A stretch of 8,652 nucleotides of DNA, from assembly GCA_009843625.1 (NCBI GenBank), contig VYDD01000087.1, positions 1 to 8,652 on the forward strand, given 5' to 3'. This document shows positions 1 through 4,348 of the stretch, in pieces. A program made the translations under genes and the position numbers. Within the stretch, counting starts at the first letter, position 1; each line of letters begins with the position of its first letter. The notes beneath the pieces were generated by a model. That model did not search any database and was not told the DNA's origin. It saw nothing but the letters and a program-made list of their open reading frames with translations. This DNA comes from Gammaproteobacteria bacterium (GTDB lineage Bacteria; Gemmatimonadota; Gemmatimonadetes; Longimicrobiales; Gaopeijiaceae).

Positions 1-107
1 TGCTGGAGAGCAGCGGGGACCGGTACGTGTCGCTGCCCGCCGGGACGACGGTCCGTCCGGCGTTCACCATGGACGGGCGGCCCTACTTGAAGCTGTCGAG
101 GGAGTGA
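1..107 (+). CDS. 3' end of an unidentified protein, cut by the window edge
   Basis: The frame with codons starting at position 3 is open from the window edge to a TGA at 105-107. It reads LESSGDRYVSLPAGTTVRPA, then FTMDGRPYLKLSRE. Nearly every codon ends in G or C, as expected for a real gene in DNA of this composition. Too little is left to assign a family and I do not recognise the C-terminus. It ends just upstream of the coiled-coil ORF at 120, and its stop overlaps that ORF's Shine-Dalgarno, so the two are probably co-transcribed. If the next gene is an MbeD/MobD-type protein, this could be the tail of a relaxase or another mobilization protein, but that is inferred from position only. 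Confidence 0.6.
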   Translation, partial: LESSGDRYVSLPAGTTVRPAFTMDGRPYLKLSRE

Positions 108-112
108 GGAGG
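107..112 (+). promoter_or_regulatory. Shine-Dalgarno AGGAGG for the GTG start at 120
   Basis: A perfect AGGAGG lies seven bases before the GTG at 120-122. It decides in favour of this start over the GTG at 104-106, which opens an overlapping frame and has no comparable site at the right distance. The site overlaps the stop codon of the preceding gene, which implies translational coupling. Confidence 0.7.
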
Positions 113-119
113 GAGCTGC

Positions 120-332
120 GTGACCGATTTGGAGCGGCGGCTGACGGCCGCATTGGAAAGATTGTCCGAGCAGTACGAGCAGGAACAGCGGCGGCAATCC
201 GAGCAGATCGAAGCGTCGCGAGAACAGGTCGAAGCCTTGCAGCGGCAAGTCGAGCGGCTGAGCGCGCGGGTGACGGACTTGACCGGATACTCCGGGACGT
301 ACGGCGCAGGGCCAGGGAGCAGGTGGAGATGA
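120..332 (+). CDS. Small coiled-coil protein, MbeD/MobD-like mobilization protein (tentative)
   Basis: This 70-residue product starts at GTG behind a perfect AGGAGG. Residues 1 to about 55 (MTDLERRLTAALERLSEQYE, then a Gln/Glu/Arg-rich heptad pattern with repeated QVE.LQRQVERL segments) form an almost uninterrupted amphipathic helix without a signal peptide or membrane segment. The start MT(D/E)LE..L..ALE.L...Y and the later Q-V-x-x-L-S spacing recall ColE1 MbeD and MobD, short coiled-coil proteins linked to plasmid mobilization or entry exclusion. That resemblance is from memory and could also fit any short coiled coil. The last 15 residues (TGYSGTYGAGPGSRWR) break the helix, are Gly-rich and use less G/C at codon third positions. 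The overlapping frame from about 285 onward looks more coding, so the natural C-terminus may be displaced by a frameshift. Confidence 0.55.
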   Translation: MTDLERRLTAALERLSEQYEQEQRRQSEQIEASREQVEALQRQVERLSARVTDLTGYSGTYGAGPGSRWR

Positions 333-397
333 CGAGGCAACTGCTGGAAAAGATCAGGCGGCCCGGGCCGGACCGGGATTCCGGGCCGAGCCGCTGA
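286..397 (+). other. Possible out-of-frame C-terminal extension of the coiled-coil protein
   Basis: In the frame one base back from the 120-332 gene, the stretch from about 286 to the TGA at 395-397 reads DRILRDVRRRAREQVEMTRQ, then LLEKIRRPGPDRDSGPSR. This is helix-forming, and almost all its codons end in G or C. The same frame before about 285 shows the opposite codon pattern. This suggests that coding potential switches frame by -1 (equivalently a one-base insertion or two-base deletion) near 283-290. No obvious slippery heptamer is present. An alternative is a separate 22-codon ORF starting at the ATG at 329-331, which overlaps the upstream TGA. Confidence 0.35.
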
Positions 398-460
398 CGG
401 TTCGTGGTAGCGGAACCTGCCTAGTTGCTCGCGTTGTAATCGCGATCAATGCACTACGCC

Positions 461-483
461 CGACCGAGACTCTTTCTCAGTCG
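461..483. terminator. Weak hairpin between convergent genes
   Basis: CGACCGAG (461-468) can pair with CTCAGTCG (476-483) around a seven-base loop, giving eight base pairs with one mismatch. It lies between the plus-strand genes ending near 397 and the minus-strand methyltransferase ending at 547, where a bidirectional terminator would be useful. No T-tract follows on either strand, so the call is weak. Nothing else recognisable was seen between 398 and 546. Confidence 0.2.
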
Positions 484-546
484 CTAATACCTCAACTCTG
501 CACTGCCACGAGTAGTCGGTCCCGCTGATCTTCAGGCACCCGGTCC

Positions 547-1542
547 TCATCCCGGGATTCCATGAAGCAACAACCCGAGGTAGAGCTCGACGACCTCACC
601 GGCATCGAGGCGCATAATCGCTTCACGCACCTCGTCGTCACTCCAGCCATCCATGAAGCGTACGGCCGATAGGGCCGCGTAGTCACGGTTGAGTTCCATG
701 CTGATCCACCGACGACCGAGTTCCTCCGCGACGTGGCCCGTGGTGTTGGACCCAGAGAAGATATCCAAGACTAGGTCTTCCGGGTCGGTGAGGAATTGAA
801 TGAAGAACCGTGGCAGCGCGCTGGGGAACCTCGCAGGGTGTCTGTCTCGCCCCATCATCTTGCACCGCCGCAGGTAGCCCGAGTTGCTTTCCGTGTTCGG
901 AATCTGCAGGAGGTTCGAGGGAATGGCACCGCCGTTGTCCTTGCCGAACGTCTTGGCGATGTCGTGTCCGGAGGGTCGCGATTGGGGTCGGTAGAATTTC
1001 TCGGGGTTTTTGAGCAGCGCCTTCATACGCTCGGAATACGGCACTAGGACGCGAGTGACATCCGCCTTTGGCTCAGCCGTTCGGGAAAACCACCAAACCG
1101 TGTTGACCGAGTCCTTGGCTCGGATCTTCCGCTTGTTGACCCATTCAATGGGCGAGGGCAGCTTCGACGGATTGAACCAGAAAAACTCTTCCGCCAACTC
1201 GTAGCCGAGGCGATCACAGAAGTCCAGCAACACGCGGTAGTTGTAGAGCGAACGCACGGGTTTGCCGCGCTTGTAGGCTCCGCCGAGGTCGAGAACGAAG
1301 CTGCCACTGTCCTTCAGCACGCGGAACGCAGCCTCTCCGAACTTCCCCAGCCATTCGACGTACTTGTCCTGCTCCTCGTTACCGTAGGCCTTCTGCCGCA
1401 ACAGCGCGAAGGGAGGGCTGGTCATGACCAGGTCCACCGATTGTTCCGGCAGATGTCCAAGCAGCTCCGCGCTATCCCCCCACAGCTGGAGACCGCGAGG
1501 CGTACGATACACCTGCTTGTCGCTCGGCAGGTCCAGCTTCAT
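547..1542 (-). CDS. M.PvuII-like type II DNA (cytosine-N4) methyltransferase
   Basis: The 331-residue protein transfers a methyl group from S-adenosylmethionine to DNA, protecting host sites from its cognate nuclease. The motif order is beta class. Catalytic motif IV, DLVMTSPPFAL with SPPF at residues 42-45, is typical of N4-cytosine enzymes. The AdoMet-binding motif I, LDIFSGSNTTG, lies near the C-terminus at about 259-269, preceded by HPARFP at 235-240. Resemblance to M.PvuII, compared from memory, runs the whole length, including WFNPSKLPSPIEWVNKRKI (122-140), KDSVNTVWWFS, RPSGHDI and KDNGGAIP. Length is close to M.PvuII, so the target may be CAGCTG, but specificity is inferred. The ATG at 1542 overlaps the upstream gene's TGA as ATGA. 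AGGAA at 1552-1556, nine bases upstream, can serve as ribosome-binding site. It is the second gene of the operon, and translation is probably coupled to the nuclease gene. Confidence 0.93.
   Translation of the reverse strand: MKLDLPSDKQVYRTPRGLQLWGDSAELLGHLPEQSVDLVMTSPPFALLRQKAYGNEEQDKYVEWLGKFGEAAFRVLKDSGSFVLDLGGAYKRGKPVRSLYNYRVLLDFCDRLGYELAEEFFWFNPSKLPSPIEWVNKRKIRAKDSVNTVWWFSRTAEPKADVTRVLVPYSERMKALLKNPEKFYRPQSRPSGHDIAKTFGKDNGGAIPSNLLQIPNTESNSGYLRRCKMMGRDRHPARFPSALPRFFIQFLTDPEDLVLDIFSGSNTTGHVAEELGRRWISMELNRDYAALSAVRFMDGWSDDEVREAIMRLDAGEVVELYLGLLLHGIPG
1483..1488. other. CAGCTG, candidate target site inside the methyltransferase gene
   Basis: This is the only CAGCTG I found by eye in the window. 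It covers the codons for Gln19 and Leu20 of the methyltransferase. If the enzyme has M.PvuII specificity, the operon carries its own target. The match may be chance. Confidence 0.3.
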
Positions 1543-3089
1543 CGTCCATCATTCCTATCGGGGAGGTTCGCATCCGGCTGCAGTTCCCACCGCCGCGCTA
1601 TCCAGCTCTCGACGAACGACCAAAGCAGCGTAATCGCGTAGTGGAGTTCCGGTGCCGTTTCTTGAAGATCCGCCACCGCACCCGCCAGCCGTTCTCTAGG
1701 CAGGTGACCGACCAACCAAACGGCCCATACGGAGGGGTTACCACTGGCAAGCTGTGCCGTGAGCTCTCGGAGGGTCTCGTCTGACACCGCGCCGTGCTGG
1801 CGCAGCGCCTCGGCACATCCCGCCGCGATCGCCGGCTCCATTTCTTGCAACCCTGCAAGAAGTACCGGTACGGCGTCTGAGTCCAGGGTGACGATGCCCT
1901 CAAGGGCCTCCTCACGGAGGTCTTGGTCCACATCCGCAAACGCCCTCACTAGGCGTGAGCACGCTTCCAAACCGCCGATGCGGCTCAACGACCAAGCCGC
2001 CGCGCTACGCGCGAAGTACGGGCGCTGATGATCGTCGAGGATCGCGCTCAGCATCCTCACGCACTCATCGGTGCCAGCTTCCCCCAACGAAATCACCGCC
2101 TCCAGTCGGATCTGCTGGTCGGGACTCGCCAAGTACGGTGCGAAGAGGTGCTCTGCACTCTCGCCACGGACAGCGACAAGATACGCTGCTGCCTCCAACC
2201 GGATGTACATGTCCTCTTCACGATCGCGCTCGAGACTCGCAACGGTCGCCCAAACGGAATCCTTCCGTCGGAGCCTCGCGAGCTTCACCCCGGTGAACCG
2301 TTGAGTCCGCTCACGGGACGCCAGAAGCTGCGAAAGGTGGCCCTCGGGCCACACACCGGGGCAGCGAAGGTCGTCATCGGTCTCCGGCCTGACTCTCGAC
2401 GCGAGGATCTGATTGAGCGCGATTTCCTCGCCCACGGCCACGGTGATTCGGAGCTCTTCGGGAACCGTCCGAGTGTAACGATGTCCGTCGCTAGCTCGAA
2501 CAGTCGTGATCCTCTGACCCGTGACCGATTCTACAAAGCCGTCTCGGCTGGAGAACCACGCCTTCCATGTGACGCTGGTCTCCGATCCTTCGGTAACGCC
2601 CTTGGTCGTCTCACCGTCCCGCGACACGGCCCTGAACCGAGCGACGCGCACGTAGTTTACCGTGCCTTCAGCATGCCACCGGATCCAGTTGCGTTCGTGC
2701 CAGTAGGAGACCGATTCCTGAAGCCGACCGGCGCTCCACTGTTCATCTTCGCCTGCCTTGCAGACCGGGAAGGCGATTACGTCGGCGTTCACCATACCGA
2801 AGTCCCACGCGCGCTCATGGTCCGAGGAGCTATGGGACATCGACAAGTCGGGCCTCGCCTTCGCACGGCTCTCGATGCGAAGTCCGCACAGTTCGCAAAC
2901 GAGGTCTGGAATGCGGACGCGCTTGCGCTTGACATCCTTCCAGAGCTTCGTGTCCATCGCGCCGCGTTCGAGCTCGACGACTTGGTGGCCCAGCCGTTCC
3001 AGATCGTGCGCCACGTGTCTGCTGCCCACCGCGCCGAGGGCAATCTTCCGAAAGAAGCTGGAATCCGGCTTGAGCGCGAGAGGTGGCAT
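1539..3089 (-). CDS. Putative PD-(D/E)XK nuclease with C-terminal HEAT repeats, probable restriction partner
   Basis: This soluble 516-residue protein has no signal peptide or membrane segment. Residues about 10-110 look like a restriction-endonuclease fold: an N-terminal helix (SFFRKIALGAVGSRHVAHDL), a strand (HQVVELER), then IPDLVCELCGLRIESRAK at 60-77. Asp62, Glu73 and Lys77 are candidate catalytic residues, although the spacing is E-x3-K rather than E-x-K. A conserved-looking segment MSHSSSDHERAWDFGMVNAD follows. C65 and C68 form a CxxC, with further cysteines at 110 and 243. Residues about 125-240 appear beta-rich and could be a DNA-recognition region. Residues about 293-470 carry four to five HEAT-like helical repeats (RLEAAAYL, RLEAVISLG, ARSAAAWSLSRIG, REEALEGI, AAGCAEALRQHG). 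The ATGA overlap with the methyltransferase makes this the likely restriction subunit. It is unlike the short R.PvuII. I cannot name a characterised family. The start is the ATG at 3089, without a clear Shine-Dalgarno. Confidence 0.85.
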   Translation of the reverse strand: MPPLALKPDSSFFRKIALGAVGSRHVAHDLERLGHQVVELERGAMDTKLWKDVKRKRVRIPDLVCELCGLRIESRAKARPDLSMSHSSSDHERAWDFGMVNADVIAFPVCKAGEDEQWSAGRLQESVSYWHERNWIRWHAEGTVNYVRVARFRAVSRDGETTKGVTEGSETSVTWKAWFSSRDGFVESVTGQRITTVRASDGHRYTRTVPEELRITVAVGEEIALNQILASRVRPETDDDLRCPGVWPEGHLSQLLASRERTQRFTGVKLARLRRKDSVWATVASLERDREEDMYIRLEAAAYLVAVRGESAEHLFAPYLASPDQQIRLEAVISLGEAGTDECVRMLSAILDDHQRPYFARSAAAWSLSRIGGLEACSRLVRAFADVDQDLREEALEGIVTLDSDAVPVLLAGLQEMEPAIAAGCAEALRQHGAVSDETLRELTAQLASGNPSVWAVWLVGHLPRERLAGAVADLQETAPELHYAITLLWSFVESWIARRWELQPDANLPDRNDGR

Positions 3090-3095
3090 GGTGGC

Positions 3096-3101
3096 AATCT
3101 A
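3096..3101 (-). promoter_or_regulatory. Possible -10 element for leaderless expression of the nuclease-methyltransferase operon
   Basis: On the minus strand, TAGATT lies six bases before the ATG of the nuclease gene and matches TATAAT at four of six positions. No purine-rich Shine-Dalgarno is seen before that ATG. A -10 element at this distance is the arrangement found before leaderless mRNAs. No convincing -35 is visible, so this rests on position and a partial match. Confidence 0.3.
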
Positions 3102-3534
3102 ACCCAACCGATTGCGGCCAGCGAACGGATGTGTCCTCCGCAGGGCGGCATTCCCAAGGGTCGCCCCTATCGTCCCACAAGCAACGGGCGAGGTTCGCGC
3201 CAATGCTCGGTGCCCCGACATCCGCGCTGCCCCAGCTTCGGAGGTTGGCGGAGGGGATCGAGTGGAATCGCTCGAACGGCGGCGAGGGGGGGCAGGGTGA
3301 GTGACGACGCAACTGCGCGGGCAGGCGTGATGGCCTGGATGGCCAAGTTGGCGCAATCGGGGATAGCAAATAGAGACCGGACGGGGCGCGCGCGCCGATC
3401 TCACTCGCCCGTAGGGTTTGGGTGCTAGGCTGGTCAGTCAAGAGGCCACGCGCCGCTCGGCTTCCGTAGGTTTGCTCGCAACCCCTCTGCGGCCACCGTT
3501 CGGTCGGACCGTGGGCTCGACCTCTATTCACGGC

Positions 3535-3552
3535 TTGACACGCTTGGGTGTC
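3535..3552. promoter_or_regulatory. TTGACA plus short inverted repeat, possible operator or promoter fragment
   Basis: A consensus TTGACA lies at 3535-3540. Its last bases begin a perfect inverted repeat, GACAC (3537-3541) with GTGTC (3548-3552), separated by six bases. No good -10 follows at 16-18 bases on the plus strand and no plus-strand gene lies downstream, so this may be an operator half-site pair or coincidence. Confidence 0.2.
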
Positions 3553-3631
3553 TACGGACTTCCGATACCGTCGCGTAAGCTCTTCCTCATGTCTGCATAT
3601 TTGAAGTGATACACACGCTCGACAAGAATCG

Positions 3632-4261
3632 CTAACACATTGATATTGCACGATTTATCATTTGCTCTACTAGTTCGGGCGGGATCGGGCCCCGCAGGCC
3701 GTGCGACACCCACTCCCCGGTTTCCCCGTCCTGGCGGCCGCCCAGGTCCAGACGCGCGACCCGGCCGAACGCGTCCGTCTCCACCCCGCGCCACGCCCCC
3801 AGCGGTCCGTCGCCCAGCCAGTTCGCGTCGTCGGCCCAGTTCGGCCCGTCCGTCGCCGCGTGGAGCGCGGCCAGCACCGCCCGGTCGCCGCTCTCCACCG
3901 CCACCATCACCGTCGCCGTGCCTGCGACCGCGCCGACCGTCGCCGCGATCGTGGTCGTCCCGTTGCCGGCCGCTGCCACCAGCCCGGACGCACCGACCGT
4001 CGCGACCTCGGGCCGGACGCTCGTCCAGATCACCACCACCCCGGGCATCGCCCGCCCGTTGCCGTCGAGCACGCGTGCATCCAGTTGCACGGTCGCGTCC
4101 GGCGCCGTGAGCGACGCGGCCGCCGGCGTGACCGTCACGCTGGCCACGCGAAGCGCCTTGGACGGAGGGCGCGTGGCATCGTCGCCGCACCCCGGAGCCC
4201 ACGCCGCGGCCGTGCAGATTGCCAACAACGAGACGAGTATCCGTTTGCGGTCGTTCGTCAT
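3632..4261 (-). CDS. Truncated lipoprotein with Big-2-type Ig-like domain and start of a leucine-rich-repeat domain
   Basis: The 209-residue product starts with a lipoprotein signal peptide: Arg/Lys-rich N-terminus, hydrophobic core ILVSLLAICTAAAWA and APGC with Cys25 as likely lipidated residue. It should be exported and membrane-anchored. Residues about 38-122 form a bacterial Ig-like (Big-2) domain: VASVTVTPAAASLTA, a GVVVIWTSVRPEVATV core and an ATV.VAV end. Residues about 125-197 match the cap that precedes extracellular leucine-rich repeats: AALHAATDGPNW..DANWLGD.PLG.W.GV.TD..GRV..LDL, then GLRGPIPPEL. In such proteins GPIPPEL normally runs on into GNL.NL.. and many repeats. Here it switches to VEQMINRAISMC and stops, with a sharp rise in A/T. 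The gene therefore looks 3'-truncated at about 3660-3675, probably by insertion or recombination. No strong Shine-Dalgarno precedes the ATG. What remains is possibly non-functional. Confidence 0.8.
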   Translation of the reverse strand: MTNDRKRILVSLLAICTAAAWAPGCGDDATRPPSKALRVASVTVTPAAASLTAPDATVQLDARVLDGNGRAMPGVVVIWTSVRPEVATVGASGLVAAAGNGTTTIAATVGAVAGTATVMVAVESGDRAVLAALHAATDGPNWADDANWLGDGPLGAWRGVETDAFGRVARLDLGGRQDGETGEWVSHGLRGPIPPELVEQMINRAISMC

Positions 4262-4273
4262 TGCTGAATAGGG

Positions 4274-4311
4274 AGCAACCCCCCGCCCGGCGAACCGGAC
4301 GGGGGGTTGCT
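4274..4311 (-). terminator. Strong GC-rich hairpin terminator after the giant surface-protein gene
   Basis: A 17-base-pair stem with one mismatch (left arm 4274-4290, right arm 4295-4311) closes a CGAA loop. The arms include runs of six C and six G. It begins 37 bases after the stop codon of the upstream minus-strand gene and ends 12 bases before the lipoprotein ATG, so it separates the two genes transcriptionally. No long T-tract follows. The arms end in TTGCT on both strands, so it may work in either direction. Confidence 0.7.
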
Positions 4312-4348
4312 GCTGCCATCGGTCAGGCCGATGGGGTTGGAGGGTTGA

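Larger units (their letters stand above)
3090..3631. other. Gene-poor intergenic stretch
   Basis: No frame here has convincing coding character. The open frames give Arg-, Ser- and Pro-rich products without domains, signal peptides or plausible ribosome-binding sites. No tRNA, CRISPR repeat or insertion-sequence gene was recognised. Visible elements are a 12-base GC palindrome at 3385-3396 (GGCGCGCGCGCC), a TTGACA with an inverted repeat at 3535-3552, and a clearly more AT-rich patch from about 3590 to 3672 running into the end of the lipoprotein gene. The stretch should hold the operon promoter and may hold the right boundary of an inserted element. Confidence 0.6.

Noticed and set aside
359..370. 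Perfect 12-base palindrome CGGCCCGGGCCG
   Set aside because: It is short and pure GC in very GC-rich DNA, with no T-tract or repeat elsewhere, so no function can be supported.
104..397. A 97-codon frame starting at GTG 104, overlapping the coiled-coil gene
   Set aside because: Its first 60 codons have poor third-position G/C and it lacks a well-placed Shine-Dalgarno. Only its last part looks coding, which fits a frameshifted tail of the gene at 120 better than an independent gene.
468..482. GACT-N7-AGTC resembling a controller-protein C-box
   Set aside because: It lies beyond the 3' end of the methyltransferase gene rather than at a promoter, and no controller gene was found. It is part of a weak hairpin.
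3083..3089. GCCACCATG at the nuclease start, identical to a eukaryotic Kozak context
   Set aside because: All surrounding genes are bacterial in structure, so this is coincidence.
3097..3103. GTTAGAT on the minus strand before the nuclease gene, matching the integron attC core GTTRRRY
   Set aside because: No matching RYYYAAC partner or attC-like imperfect palindrome was found within about 150 bases, and none was seen after the methyltransferase gene. A seven-base degenerate match is expected by chance.
2028..3428. A 466-codon plus-strand open frame opposite the nuclease-HEAT gene
   Set aside because: It shows no domain, ribosome-binding site or sensible composition, and mirrors the codon structure of the minus-strand gene with its ATGA-coupled partner.
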